This document shows positions 40,978 to 50,567 of a DNA stretch of 64,000 nucleotides, in pieces; positions within the stretch are counted from its first letter, which is position 1; every line of letters begins with the position of its first letter. Origin of the DNA: Mycolicibacterium phocaicum (lineage in GTDB: Bacteria > Actinomycetota > Actinomycetes > Mycobacteriales > Mycobacteriaceae); the NCBI RefSeq assembly GCF_010731115.1, contig NZ_AP022616.1, positions 2,418,001-2,482,000 on the forward strand, in the 5' to 3' direction. The notes under the pieces are model-generated. The model did no database searches. It worked only from the letters and a program-made list of their open reading frames with translations, and was not told where the DNA came from. The position numbers were made by a program, and so were the translations under genes.

Positions 40978-42653
40978 TGGCTTCACATCGCAGTCAACTG
41001 GTGGTCGCCATCCTCGCCCTCGTCGCGCTGGTGGCCGGCTGCTCGAGTGAGTACCGCGGATCCAGTGCCGGGGCACCGAAACTCGGTGCGGCCAACGACC
41101 TCAACCCGCGAGACCCGTCGACCCTGAAGGACGGTGGCAATCTGCGGCTGGCGCTGACGGCGTTTCCGGACAACTTCAACACCCTGAACATCGACGGCAA
41201 CACCGTCGACACCGCCTCGCTCATGCGACCCACGCTGCCGCGGGCCTTCATCGTCGGACCCGACGGTTCGACCACCGTCAACCACGACTACTTCACCGAC
41301 ATCCAGCTGACCGGCACCAACCCGCAGGTCGTCACCTACACGATCAACCCCAAGGCCGTGTGGAGCGACGGCGCCCCCATCACGTGGGAGGACATCGCCG
41401 CGCAGGTCACCGCGACGACGGGCAAGGACCCCCGGTTCCAGATCGCCAGCCCCAACGGCAGCGAGCGGGTGGCGTCCGTGACCCGCGGCGTCGACGACCG
41501 GCAGGCCATCATGACCTTCTCCCGGCCCTACGCCGACTGGCGCGGCATGTTCGCCGGCAACGGCATGCTGCTGCCCAAGGTCTCGACGACCGACCCCGAG
41601 GTCTTCAACAAGGGGCAGCTGACCAAGCCCGGGCCGTCGGCCGGTCCGTTCGTCATCTCGAACGTCGACCGCGGCGCGCAGCGAATCACGTTGACCCGCA
41701 ATCCGAAATGGTGGGGCGCCCGGCCACTACTGGACAGCATCACGTTCCTCGTGCTCGACGATGCGGCGCGCATCCCGGCACTGCAGAACAACGCCATCGA
41801 CGCCACCGGACTGGGTTCCATCGATGACATGGTGCTGGCCCGGCGGACCAAGGGCGTCGACATCCGCACCGCCCCCGGACCCACGTGGTCGCACCTGACG
41901 TTCAACGGTGCGCCCGGTTCGATCCTCGCCGACCCGGCACTGCGCCATGCGGTCGCCATGGGTATCGACCGGCAGACCATCGTCACCGTCCTGCAGCACG
42001 GACTGGTGGAGAACCCGGTGCCGCTCAACAGCCACATCTACGTCGCCGGGCAGGAGGGCTACCAGAACAACAGCGGTGGGACGCCTTTCGACCCCGCAGG
42101 AGCCCGCCGGGAACTCGACGCGCTCGGCTGGAAGCTGCCCACGGGACGGTCGATCCGGGAGCGCGACGGCCACCCGTTGACCGTCCGCCTCGTCTTCTAT
42201 GACGCCCCCGGCAGCCGGCAGATCGGTCAGATCGCGCAGAAGACCCTTGCCGACATCGGCATCCGGCTCGATCTGGTGGTGTCATCAGGTGCAGACCTGT
42301 TCAGCCGGTACATCATTCCCGGCAACTTCGACATCGCCGCGTTCGCCTGGCAGGGCGACGCCTTCCCGCTGAGCGGACTGACCCAGATCTACGCCTCGGA
42401 TGGCGAGAGCAACTTCGGCAAGATCGGCACCCCCGAGATCGACGCCAAGATCGAGCAGACCCTCGACGAGCTCGATCCCGTCAAAGCACAGGCCCTGGCC
42501 AACCAGCTGGACCGCATGCTCTGGGCCGAGACATTCAGCCTGCCGCTGGCGCAGTCACCCGGAAACGTCGCGGTCAGAAGCACTTTGGCCAATTTCGGCG
42601 CGGCAGGCCTGGGAGATCTGAACTACATGACGATCGGCTTCACCAAGCCCTGA
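40977..42653 (+). CDS. oppA: Oligopeptide-binding lipoprotein OppA
   Basis: A 558-aa extracellular solute-binding protein (SBP family 5) that captures peptides for OppBCD. The lipoprotein signal [22 protein letters not shown] has the lipobox LVAGC (Cys near residue 22). The mature domain has NPKAVWSDGAPITWEDIAAQVTA and DPALRHAVAMGIDRQTIV, typical of the family. I chose ATG 40977, six nt from GGGAGG; the adjacent GTG 40974 is less well spaced. It ends the operon. The M. tuberculosis homologue is Rv1280c. Confidence 0.93.
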   Translation: MASHRSQLVVAILALVALVAGCSSEYRGSSAGAPKLGAANDLNPRDPSTLKDGGNLRLALTAFPDNFNTLNIDGNTVDTASLMRPTLPRAFIVGPDGSTTVNHDYFTDIQLTGTNPQVVTYTINPKAVWSDGAPITWEDIAAQVTATTGKDPRFQIASPNGSERVASVTRGVDDRQAIMTFSRPYADWRGMFAGNGMLLPKVSTTDPEVFNKGQLTKPGPSAGPFVISNVDRGAQRITLTRNPKWWGARPLLDSITFLVLDDAARIPALQNNAIDATGLGSIDDMVLARRTKGVDIRTAPGPTWSHLTFNGAPGSILADPALRHAVAMGIDRQTIVTVLQHGLVENPVPLNSHIYVAGQEGYQNNSGGTPFDPAGARRELDALGWKLPTGRSIRERDGHPLTVRLVFYDAPGSRQIGQIAQKTLADIGIRLDLVVSSGADLFSRYIIPGNFDIAAFAWQGDAFPLSGLTQIYASDGESNFGKIGTPEIDAKIEQTLDELDPVKAQALANQLDRMLWAETFSLPLAQSPGNVAVRSTLANFGAAGLGDLNYMTIGFTKP

Positions 42654-42671
42654 AGTATACGAGGCCCGGAT

Positions 42672-43928
42672 CTACCAGGTCCGGAGCTGCCTGATGGCGC
42701 GCGGCAGCCCGGCCGGCACAAGCGACTCGGCGGCCGCGGCTGTCGCGATGCCCTTGACCATCAGGCGCACCGTGAAGTCCGGCGGCACATTGTCCAATTC
42801 CGTTGCCCGGTCCGGTAATCCCGCGTACTCACCGGCGCACACCGCGGCGGCGATGGTCAGCGCCGCGCTCTCACGCATGTCGAGCACACTGTGTCCGGCG
42901 CTGGGCAGTTCCAGCAGCTCGGCGTCCGGAATCAGCCCCGCAACCCGTTGAGCGATGGCCGGCGGTGTGATCAAATCCCGGCCACCGGAGATCACCACGG
43001 TGGGCCAGCCGAATCCTGGCATCGCGGCCACCAGGTCGAACGGTTCCGCAACGAAATCCGGGTCGCCGGTTGCGGATTCGCGGTACGCCAACGCCGGATC
43101 GAGCGGCAGACCGTCGGGTTCCGGCGCGTAGTTGAGCTCCTGGTAGCCGATGTGCTCGACCAGGTCGGGTTCGTGCCGGTACGGCGTCTTGCTCTCGAAC
43201 AACAGCTTGGTGCTGTGCCCGATGGCGCCCCACAGCAGGCCCCGGCCGGTGAGCAGCAGCTCGAGCTGCTGCTCCAGCACTTCCGGGCCGACCAGGCCGT
43301 ACAGTCCCGTCGCCAGTTGCACCACCCAGGGCGTCAGCTGCCCGTCGGCGGCCAGGCCCCGCACCCTTTTGGCGAGCCCCTCCGTCGCCGGGGCGGTGCC
43401 GTCCCACAGCACGGCCCGGGTGGCTTCGCGCACCGCGTCGATGTCGTCGGCGCACAGCAGCGGCGAGTCCAGCACCATGGCATGCACCCGGTCCGGATGG
43501 CGCACGCCGACACCTGCCGCCAGGTAGCTGCCGTACGACGTGCCGTAGATCACCGCAGACTCGACGCCGGCGTCGTCCAGAACCGCCGCGATGTCGTCGA
43601 CCGCGGCCTCGATGGTCAGCGCCTCCGCGGGCAGGTCGGCGCCGGCGTCGTCGTGCCGGGACATGCCGACGCCGCGGTGCTCCACCATGATGACGTCCAG
43701 GCCGGCGGCCGTCGCATGACGCCGCAGATTGCGATAGTGCCCGATGGACGCCGCACCCGGCCCACCCGGGATGATCACCAGCGGATGGTCGCCGGGCGGC
43801 CCGGTCCGCACATAGAAAAGATCGAATTCCTCAGCGCCACTTGACCGGACCGGTCGCCGCACCGAGCGCACCCCCGGCAGCGCAGCGAGCTTGTCGTGCG
43901 CCTTGCGGCGTTTGGCGTTCATGGTCAT
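42672..43928 (-). CDS. Alpha/beta hydrolase, proline iminopeptidase (S33) type
   Basis: A 418-aa hydrolase of the S33 aminopeptidase-like class. The oxyanion region is LVIIPGGPGAASIGHYRNL, then DVIMVEHRGVGMS, nucleophile elbow IYGTSYGSYLA, catalytic Asp in VISGGRDLITPPAIAQR and His in LPSAGHSVLDM. A lid domain lies between them. It would cleave N-terminal residues from small peptides or esters, which would complement the neighbouring peptide importer, but that is inference. The start could be ATG 43928, GTG 43934 or ATG 43922. It is convergent with oppA. Confidence 0.85.
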   Translation of the reverse strand: MTMNAKRRKAHDKLAALPGVRSVRRPVRSSGAEEFDLFYVRTGPPGDHPLVIIPGGPGAASIGHYRNLRRHATAAGLDVIMVEHRGVGMSRHDDAGADLPAEALTIEAAVDDIAAVLDDAGVESAVIYGTSYGSYLAAGVGVRHPDRVHAMVLDSPLLCADDIDAVREATRAVLWDGTAPATEGLAKRVRGLAADGQLTPWVVQLATGLYGLVGPEVLEQQLELLLTGRGLLWGAIGHSTKLLFESKTPYRHEPDLVEHIGYQELNYAPEPDGLPLDPALAYRESATGDPDFVAEPFDLVAAMPGFGWPTVVISGGRDLITPPAIAQRVAGLIPDAELLELPSAGHSVLDMRESAALTIAAAVCAGEYAGLPDRATELDNVPPDFTVRLMVKGIATAAAAESLVPAGLPRAIRQLRTW

Positions 43929-44006
43929 CGTCACTCATTGTGCCGCGTTAGGTTCGGCGCGATCGTAAGCCGTGCCTGTGACTGTGCTGGTACGTAGAAC
44001 TGGGTC

Positions 44007-45209
44007 ATGACGATCCTCGACCTCCCCGACACAACCACGTGGACCGACCTGCTGGCCGATATCGCCGCGGGCGCCAAAGACCGCGATCTGGACGACGTGA
44101 ACCCCTTCGACCAGGTGGCCGCGCTCAAACGGGCCGGATTCGGCACCCTGCGCCTGCCCACCGAACTTGGCGGCGCCGGCGTCACGGTGCCGCAGCTGTT
44201 TTCCGCCGTGATCGACGTCGCCCGGGCCGATCCGGTGGTGGCGCACATCTTCCGCACGCACTTCTGGTTCGTCGAGGAGCGACTGCGCACCCTGGACCAG
44301 CCCGGATCGCGGACCTGGCTGCAGAAGGTCGCCGACGGCAAGGTGTTCGGCAATGCGTTCAGCGAGAAGGGCTCCCACGCGGTGGGCAGCCTCGTGTTCA
44401 ACACCCGCTTGGCGCCCGGCCACGACGGCGGATTCACCTTGACCGGCGAGAAGTTCTACAGCACCGGGACCCTGTTCTCGGACTATCTGACCGTGACGGC
44501 GACGACCGATCATGATTCGGTGGCGATCGTCATCGTCCCGGCCGACCGCGCGGGCGTGACGATCATCGACGACTGGGACGGCTTCGGCCAGCGCCGCACC
44601 GGAACCGGCACCACGCGGTTCCAGGACGTGACGGTGCTGCCCGACGAGGTGCTCTCGGACACGCCGTATGACGCGGAGCCCGTGCCCTCGGTGCAGTACA
44701 CGCTGTTGCAGCTGTACATCCACGCCGTGGTGGCCGGAATCCTCGAGAACATCGTGGACGACGGGATCGCGCTGCTGCGGTCCCGCGAGCGCAGTTTCAG
44801 CCATGCCTCCGCAGCGTCGCCGACCGACGACCCGCTGCTGCAGCGCCAGCTCGGCGAACTGGCCAGCTCCGCTTACATCGCGCGGGCCGCGGTGCTGGAC
44901 GCGGCGGCAGCCATCGCGGCGGCCATCGACTCGACCGGCCCGGACGGGGTGCCCGACGCCGAGCTGACCGCCCAGGCCCAACTGCAGGCCGCCAAGGTGA
45001 AGGTGCACCTGGACGACATCGCGCCGCGCGCCGCCACCAAGCTGCTGGAGCTCGGCGGCGCCAGCGCGGCCAGCCGGCAACGCAACCTCGACCGGCACTG
45101 GCGCAACATCCGCACCATCACGCTGCACAACCCCGTCGGTTACAAGGCCCGGGTGGTCGGACAGAACCTGCTGCACGGCACCGCGATTCCCGCGAACGCC
45201 TACTTCTGA
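44007..45209 (+). CDS. Acyl-CoA dehydrogenase-fold flavin monooxygenase (DszC/SfnB-like)
   Basis: A 400-aa flavoprotein with the acyl-CoA dehydrogenase fold. Features resemble the DszC/SfnB branch, which uses reduced flavin to oxygenate sulfur compounds: RLPTELGGAGVTVPQLFSAV, GNAFSEKGSHAVG, FTLTGEKFYSTGTLFSDYL and especially the terminal RNLDRHWRNIRTITLHNPVGYKARVVG. The usual catalytic Glu of acyl-CoA dehydrogenases is not evident. It might act on organosulfur substrates. It is transcribed alone, divergent from the S33 hydrolase and convergent with the GMC gene. Confidence 0.82.
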   Translation: MTILDLPDTTTWTDLLADIAAGAKDRDLDDVNPFDQVAALKRAGFGTLRLPTELGGAGVTVPQLFSAVIDVARADPVVAHIFRTHFWFVEERLRTLDQPGSRTWLQKVADGKVFGNAFSEKGSHAVGSLVFNTRLAPGHDGGFTLTGEKFYSTGTLFSDYLTVTATTDHDSVAIVIVPADRAGVTIIDDWDGFGQRRTGTGTTRFQDVTVLPDEVLSDTPYDAEPVPSVQYTLLQLYIHAVVAGILENIVDDGIALLRSRERSFSHASAASPTDDPLLQRQLGELASSAYIARAAVLDAAAAIAAAIDSTGPDGVPDAELTAQAQLQAAKVKVHLDDIAPRAATKLLELGGASAASRQRNLDRHWRNIRTITLHNPVGYKARVVGQNLLHGTAIPANAYF

Positions 45210-45211
45210 CC

Positions 45212-46717
45212 TCAGGCGGTGATGAGGTCGGCGGCCTTTTCACCGATCAGCACGCTCGGGGCGTGGGTGTGGCCCCGGATGATGGTCGGCATCACCGAAG
45301 CGTCGGCGACCCGCAGCCCCGCGACACCACGGACGCGGAGCTGCGGGTCGACCACGCTGGCCTCGTCGCTGCCCATCCGGCACGTGGTGGTCGGGTGATA
45401 CAGCGTGTGCGACGTGGTGGCCAGCGCCAGCTCCAGCGTCCGGTCGTCGAGATCGTGCGCGCCCACCGGGCGGGCGATGTCGCCGAGCAGTCCCTTCAGC
45501 GCCGGGGCCTGTGTCATGTCCGCCAGCATTCGCAGGCCCGTAAGCAGTGCCTTGCGGTCGGCTCCCTCGGGATCGGACAGGTAGCGCGGATCGATGATCG
45601 GCTTGGCCAGCGGGTCGGCCGACGCCAGCCGGATGGTGCCGGTGCTCTTGGGCTTCACCAGGATCGGCCCCATCGCGACCGCGTCGCGCGGATACGGGTC
45701 GCCGATGCCCTCGTCGTAGAACGGCGCGGGGGCGAAGATCAGCTCGACGTCGGGCTGAGCCAGATCAGGATCGCTGCGGACAAAGCCATACGCCTCACCG
45801 ACATTCGAGGTGAGCATGCCGCGGCGGCGGGTCAGGTAGTTGAGCAGCTGCAGCGGTTTCTCCGCACTGATCAGGGTGTCGCAGTTGGCCTCGAACCCGA
45901 GCAGCACCACCAGGTGATCGAGCAGATTCGAGCCGACGCCCGGCGCATCGTGGACGACCTCGATGCCGTGCTCGGCCAGATGCTCGCGCGGACCGACACC
46001 GGACAGCATCAGCAGCTGCGGGCTGTTGATCGCCCCGCCGCACAGGATCACCTCGCGGCGCGCCCGGACGACCTGGCGACGACCGTCCGCCTCGTACTCG
46101 ACGCCGACCGCCCGGCCGTCCTCGATCAGCACCCGGGTGGCCGTGGCACCGGTGCGCAGATGCAGGTTCGACCTGCGCAGCGCCGGCCGCAGATACGCAT
46201 CGGCGGTGCTCCAGCGGGCGCCGCGGCGCTGACAGACCCTGGTCTCGACGAAGCCCTCGTGACCCGACTGCTCGGCGGCCTCCAGCCACGCGGCGGTGAT
46301 GCCGCGGGGGCTGCGTTGCGGGCTGAGCACCAGCGGCCCGGCCTCGATCCGGTCGAAGTACTTCTTCACGGCCGCGTACGACCACTCTTCGCCGGCGAGC
46401 TCACCCCACTCGTCGTAGTCCGCGGGCAGGCCGCGGACCCACATCATGGCGTTCATGGACGACGAACCGCCGAGGGTCTTGCCGCGCGGCCAGTAGATGC
46501 GGCGGTCGGCGAGTTCGGGCTGCGGTTCTGTCGAGTAATCCCAATCGAACTCGCCGCGGAACAGCTTCGAGAAGGCCGCGGGGATGTGGATGAACTGGTT
46601 CTTGTCGACGGCCCCGGCCTCCAGCACCACCACCTGCGCGGCGCCGTCAGCGCTCAGTCGATCAGCCAGCACCGCACCGGCCGAGCCGGTACCCACGACG
46701 ACGAAGTCAGCGATCAC
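45212..46717 (-). CDS. GMC-family FAD oxidoreductase (choline dehydrogenase-like)
   Basis: A 501-aa FAD-dependent alcohol/aldehyde oxidoreductase. The dinucleotide-binding motif is FVVVGTGSAGAVLADRLS at the N-terminus, with GMC signature 1 GKTLGGSSSMNAMMWVRG, signature 2 GGAINSPQLLMLSGVG and C-terminal LYHPTTTCRMG...RVADASVMPTIIRGHTHAPSVLIGEKAADLI. In the last block the customary GNTNAP is GHTHAP, with both Asn replaced by His. The start is GTG 46717. It is orthologous in position to M. tuberculosis Rv1279. The substrate is unknown. Confidence 0.9.
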   Translation of the reverse strand: MIADFVVVGTGSAGAVLADRLSADGAAQVVVLEAGAVDKNQFIHIPAAFSKLFRGEFDWDYSTEPQPELADRRIYWPRGKTLGGSSSMNAMMWVRGLPADYDEWGELAGEEWSYAAVKKYFDRIEAGPLVLSPQRSPRGITAAWLEAAEQSGHEGFVETRVCQRRGARWSTADAYLRPALRRSNLHLRTGATATRVLIEDGRAVGVEYEADGRRQVVRARREVILCGGAINSPQLLMLSGVGPREHLAEHGIEVVHDAPGVGSNLLDHLVVLLGFEANCDTLISAEKPLQLLNYLTRRRGMLTSNVGEAYGFVRSDPDLAQPDVELIFAPAPFYDEGIGDPYPRDAVAMGPILVKPKSTGTIRLASADPLAKPIIDPRYLSDPEGADRKALLTGLRMLADMTQAPALKGLLGDIARPVGAHDLDDRTLELALATTSHTLYHPTTTCRMGSDEASVVDPQLRVRGVAGLRVADASVMPTIIRGHTHAPSVLIGEKAADLITA

Positions 46718-46754
46718 GGGCGAAGTCTGTCACGAAACGCGCCCCGCCAACGGC

Positions 46755-49379
46755 CTAAGCGGTGAGCTCGATGCGCGTCGCGTCACCGACGCTGGCATAA
46801 CGCTCGGGGCTGCAGGTCAGCACGATCACCTGACCGTCGCCGCCGACCGCGTCGAACACCTCACCCATCCGGGTCAACCGGCCCGCGTCGGTGAACCCCA
46901 GCGCGTCGTCGATGATCACCGGGACGGTGTCCTCCTTGGCCACCAACGCCGCTCCGGCCAGTCGGGCGACGATCCCCAACTGTTCCTTGGCCCCACCGGA
47001 CAGGCTCTCGTACGGCACGGTGGTGCCCGCCACGGTGCGACTGCAAATCCGCAGATCACTGTCGACCTCGACGGCGAAACTGTCACCGAACACGATGCGC
47101 CCCAGCCGTTCCACCTCGGTGCGGAACGGTGCCACGTACCGCTGCCGGGCCTGCTCACGATGCCGGCCCATCACCGTGCGCAGCAATTCAGCGGCCCGGG
47201 CGCGCCGGCCGACGGCGGCGTGCTCGGACTCGGCGTGCCGCAGCGCGACCTCGGCCACATCGAGCTGACTCTGCCGGCCCTGCGTCCCGTACACCTTCAA
47301 TTGCGCTGCCACGTCCCGCAATTGGTCATCGAGTTTGCGGCGGCGGGTAGTGAGCCGGGCCGAATCCGCGGTGGCCGCAGCCAGTTCCGCGTCGACGGTC
47401 TCGGGTGCGGCAGCAGCCAGCGCGGCGGCCAGTTCCTGTTCGCGCGCGGCGGCAGCGGCCGCCTGCTCCGCCAGCACCGCGACGCGCTGGGTCAATGCTG
47501 CGTCGTCTTCGAGTTCACGCTGCCGGGTCAGTCGCGCGGTGGCCTCGGCGAGCGCGGTCGTCGCCGCCGTCACCTTCTCGCGGGCGACCGTCGCCGCGGT
47601 CAGCGCGGCCGCCACCGCAGCAGCCGCGGCAGTGGCAGTGTCGCGGCACTGCTCGTAATCGGTTGCCGCCCGGCGCTGTTCGGCATCGGCGGCCTCCAGC
47701 TCGGCCCGCGCGGCCCCGACGTCGATAGGATCGGTGTCGCCGAGTTGCTCCCGCAGCCCGGCCAGCCGGGCCGCGAGGGCCTCGACCGTGTCGGCGCCCA
47801 GCAGGGTCTGCCGGGTGACGGTCAGCCGATCACGGTCCGCCTCGAGTTCGCGCCGCCTGGTGTCCAGCGCCCGAGCGGCCTCGACATCGGCGGCCCCGTG
47901 CGGCTGGAGCGCAGCCGCCAGCGCATTGCGCGCGGCATCCAGAATCGCACTGGTGTCCGCCGCCGGGGTGCCGGGCAGCACCCGCACCGTCAGCAGCCCG
48001 GGGAGCTCGACATCGGTCCGGCCGCCCGCGCTCGTGGCCCACTCCGCCCCTGCGGACAACGTCACGTCCTGGTCGCCGACCCGCAACTCGACGTCACCGT
48101 GTGCCACCAATTCGATTCGCGCCGAGGCGAGTTCAGCGGCCGCGGCAGCCCGGTCCACGGCTGCGTTGGCCGTTTCGATGGCCCGCATGCCCGCTGCGGT
48201 CAGCATGATCTTGCCGAGCTGATCGGCAACCGCCGCCAGTTCGTCCGCGGCGGCCCGCACCCGCTCCAGCAGGCCGGCCAGCCGAGCGGCCTCGGCACGC
48301 TGTGACAGTTGGTCCACCACGCGCCGCGCCGCATCCAGGCGCACCCGGCCGGCGTCCACCACGGACCGCGCCACCGCCACGGCGGTGTCGGCGGCCTGCT
48401 GCAGCTGTGCCGCGGCCACCTGCTGTTGCGCGGCGTGCTCGGCGGCGGCTGTCAGTTCACCGATGCTGCCGGTCTGTTGCTGGACGTCGGCCTGCAGCCG
48501 CTGCCGTTCATCGAGAGCGCTCCGTGCTGCCGTCGACGTCGCCACCGCGGCCTGCGCCTGCACGCGTGCCTGGGCGAGGTCGTCGCGGACTCGGGCCACC
48601 GCTGTGGCCGCTTCCCGAGCCGCCGCCAGCCGCACCTCAGCGGCGGCCAATTGCTCAGTGGCCGTGGCCAATTCCGCCGTCAGCTCGCCGTGGCGGCGGA
48701 CCGCCTCGTCCACTTCGGCGACCGCGGCGGTACGCGCCGCGACCTCGGCCTGTGCGGCCTTCAGTCCCTTGATGGCGTCGGCCCACACGCCGGTGGGACG
48801 GCCGGTCTGCGTGAAGTACTTCAAGAATTCGGCATCGATCCGGTCGACCAGCAACGGCTCGTTGCCCGACAACGCGCCCTCGAGCGCACCGGCCTGTCCG
48901 GCCGCGACATCGAGTGCCCGAGCCAGCGCGTCGCATCCGGCGAGATCGACCGGCACCATGGCGGCAGACTGCAGAATGCGTTGGGCCCGCCAGAGTTCGG
49001 TGTCGACCGTCTCCTCGAGCATCCCCCGCACGCGGTCGTGTGCCTCGTCGCCGGTGAGCTGCTCGCGGCGCGGCGCGAGGATGGTCAGCCGCGTCTCGGC
49101 CTTCTTGTGGAACCGCTTGTAGTACTCGAACCGGTAAGGGCCGGTGGAGATTTCGGCCGTCACCTCGGCACCCACATCGGCGTGGGTCGGCTTGACCTGC
49201 TTGACCTCTTTCTTGGTCGAGCGGTCCTTGGACTCCAGCAGCAGATCGAGCGCCTCGATCATGGAGGACTTGCCGATCTCGTTGGCGCCGGCGACCACCA
49301 CCACGCCGCGCTCGGGAAAATCGATCTCGCGGTGGGTGATACCGCGGTAATTGGTCAGGACCAGCCGGTGCAACTTCAT
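46755..49379 (-). CDS. SbcC-like SMC-type ATPase without zinc hook
   Basis: An 874-aa ATPase. The N-terminal P-loop is AGANEIGKSSMIEAL (about 30-44). Two long Ala-rich coiled-coil arms follow. The C-terminal ABC signature is LSGGAKEQLGIVARLAG and Walker B VPVIIDDALGFTD. It pairs with the SbcD-like nuclease, which overlaps it by 4 nt. Unlike SbcC/Rad50, no CxxC zinc-hook is found at the coiled-coil apex. Instead a small beta-rich insertion occurs mid-protein (IELVAHGDVELRVGDQDV...). It is positional homologue of Rv1278. A role in DNA end processing is inferred from family architecture. Confidence 0.88.
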   Translation of the reverse strand: MKLHRLVLTNYRGITHREIDFPERGVVVVAGANEIGKSSMIEALDLLLESKDRSTKKEVKQVKPTHADVGAEVTAEISTGPYRFEYYKRFHKKAETRLTILAPRREQLTGDEAHDRVRGMLEETVDTELWRAQRILQSAAMVPVDLAGCDALARALDVAAGQAGALEGALSGNEPLLVDRIDAEFLKYFTQTGRPTGVWADAIKGLKAAQAEVAARTAAVAEVDEAVRRHGELTAELATATEQLAAAEVRLAAAREAATAVARVRDDLAQARVQAQAAVATSTAARSALDERQRLQADVQQQTGSIGELTAAAEHAAQQQVAAAQLQQAADTAVAVARSVVDAGRVRLDAARRVVDQLSQRAEAARLAGLLERVRAAADELAAVADQLGKIMLTAAGMRAIETANAAVDRAAAAAELASARIELVAHGDVELRVGDQDVTLSAGAEWATSAGGRTDVELPGLLTVRVLPGTPAADTSAILDAARNALAAALQPHGAADVEAARALDTRRRELEADRDRLTVTRQTLLGADTVEALAARLAGLREQLGDTDPIDVGAARAELEAADAEQRRAATDYEQCRDTATAAAAAVAAALTAATVAREKVTAATTALAEATARLTRQRELEDDAALTQRVAVLAEQAAAAAAREQELAAALAAAAPETVDAELAAATADSARLTTRRRKLDDQLRDVAAQLKVYGTQGRQSQLDVAEVALRHAESEHAAVGRRARAAELLRTVMGRHREQARQRYVAPFRTEVERLGRIVFGDSFAVEVDSDLRICSRTVAGTTVPYESLSGGAKEQLGIVARLAGAALVAKEDTVPVIIDDALGFTDAGRLTRMGEVFDAVGGDGQVIVLTCSPERYASVGDATRIELTA

Positions 49380-50515
49380 GCCGCGCTCCCCCGATCGACC
49401 AGCCGCAGCAGCAGCGCAAGAGCCGCGCGCGCGTCGTCGGCGTCGTCGCCCGAAGTGCTTGCGGTGCCGACCAGTTCGTCGACCGCCGCCGCGGCGAACC
49501 CGCCGATGCCCAGGTCCGAGAATTCACCGTCTGCCGGGACCACGACGAGGTCGGTGTGCCGTTCCCACGTGGTCAGCGCGGCGAACAGCCGTGCGTAGCG
49601 ATCCAGGCAGACGTCGAGTGCGGCCTTGTCGGAGATGGTCAGAGAGCCGGTCAGCGCCAGACGGACCACCGTGCGTTCCTTGTCCGGGAGGCCATCCAGA
49701 TTCAGGTGCAGGTCGGCGATGTCGCGATCCGTGTCGACGATCCGGCGCAGCGTGACGAACCGCCACTGGCCAACCCTCCGGGCCTCGACCGTCACCGACT
49801 GATCCGCGTCGTCGACGTCGACCACCAGGACGTGGCCCGAATCCGCTTCGATGTCATCGTAATTCGTGACCTCGGGCGCCCCGGAGTACCACACCCGGCC
49901 GGTGCTGCCGACCTCGGTGCGAGAGTGCTTGTCCCCCAACGCCACGTAATGGACGGCACCCCGCCGTACAGCGTCCTCGATGGTGTCCAGCCGGATCAGC
50001 GCCGGCTTCGTGGGATCGGGATCGAGGACGTCAACCCCGCCGTGGCCCACCACGATTCGGGTGACGCCGTCGGCCGGCAGGTCGGCCACCGCGTCGCCCG
50101 TCAGGTCCGTGGTGGGTGCCTTGGAGCGCCACGGCGCACCGATGATCTGCACGCCGGGGCGCAGCTCGTGCACACCGTCGAGCACAGTGACGTTCGGCGG
50201 GCATTCGGCGAGGAACAGTGTGCTGGTGTACACCGACGATGGATCGAGCGGATCGTGGTTGCCGGGCAACAGGAACACCGGAATCTTGATGGCGCGCATG
50301 GCCTCCAGCGACAGGCTGACCTCACGCGGGTCGAGCTGGTTGTGCTCGAAGACGTCCCCCGCCACGACGACGAATTCCGCACCGACCTCGGCGCACAGCG
50401 CACCGAGGCGCGCCACCGCGTCACGGCGTGCGGCCGAGTAGCGCGGCTGCGCCTCACCGCCCAGGAAATGCCGGGTCATACCGAGCTGCCAGTCGGCGGT
50501 GTGGACGAAACGCAT
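49376..50515 (-). CDS. SbcD-like metallophosphoesterase (DNA exonuclease family)
   Basis: A 379-aa calcineurin-like phosphoesterase of the SbcD/Mre11 group. The five phosphodiesterase motifs are visible: HTADWQLG (I), VVAGDVFEHNQ (II), LLPGNHDPLDP (III), VVGHGGVD (IV) and ALGDKHS (V). The C-terminal third would bind its ATPase partner. ATG 50515 is 6 nt from a TACACT -10 box, consistent with a leaderless mRNA. The stop overlaps the SbcC-like gene in ATGA, so the complex subunits are co-translated. It is the positional homologue of Rv1277. Confidence 0.9.
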   Translation of the reverse strand: MRFVHTADWQLGMTRHFLGGEAQPRYSAARRDAVARLGALCAEVGAEFVVVAGDVFEHNQLDPREVSLSLEAMRAIKIPVFLLPGNHDPLDPSSVYTSTLFLAECPPNVTVLDGVHELRPGVQIIGAPWRSKAPTTDLTGDAVADLPADGVTRIVVGHGGVDVLDPDPTKPALIRLDTIEDAVRRGAVHYVALGDKHSRTEVGSTGRVWYSGAPEVTNYDDIEADSGHVLVVDVDDADQSVTVEARRVGQWRFVTLRRIVDTDRDIADLHLNLDGLPDKERTVVRLALTGSLTISDKAALDVCLDRYARLFAALTTWERHTDLVVVPADGEFSDLGIGGFAAAAVDELVGTASTSGDDADDARAALALLLRLVDRGSAA

Positions 50516-50521
50516 GCGGCG

Positions 50522-50561
50522 AGTGTAAAACCCGGCACCGACAACTCCGGGGATCTACGGT
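50522..50561. promoter_or_regulatory. Divergent leaderless promoters for sbcD-like and sixA-like genes
   Basis: Minus-strand TACACT (50527-50522) is 6 nt from ATG 50515. Plus-strand TACGGT (50556-50561) is 6 nt from GTG 50568. Only 52 bp separate the two genes. Confidence 0.45.
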
Positions 50562-50567
50562 GGGCGG

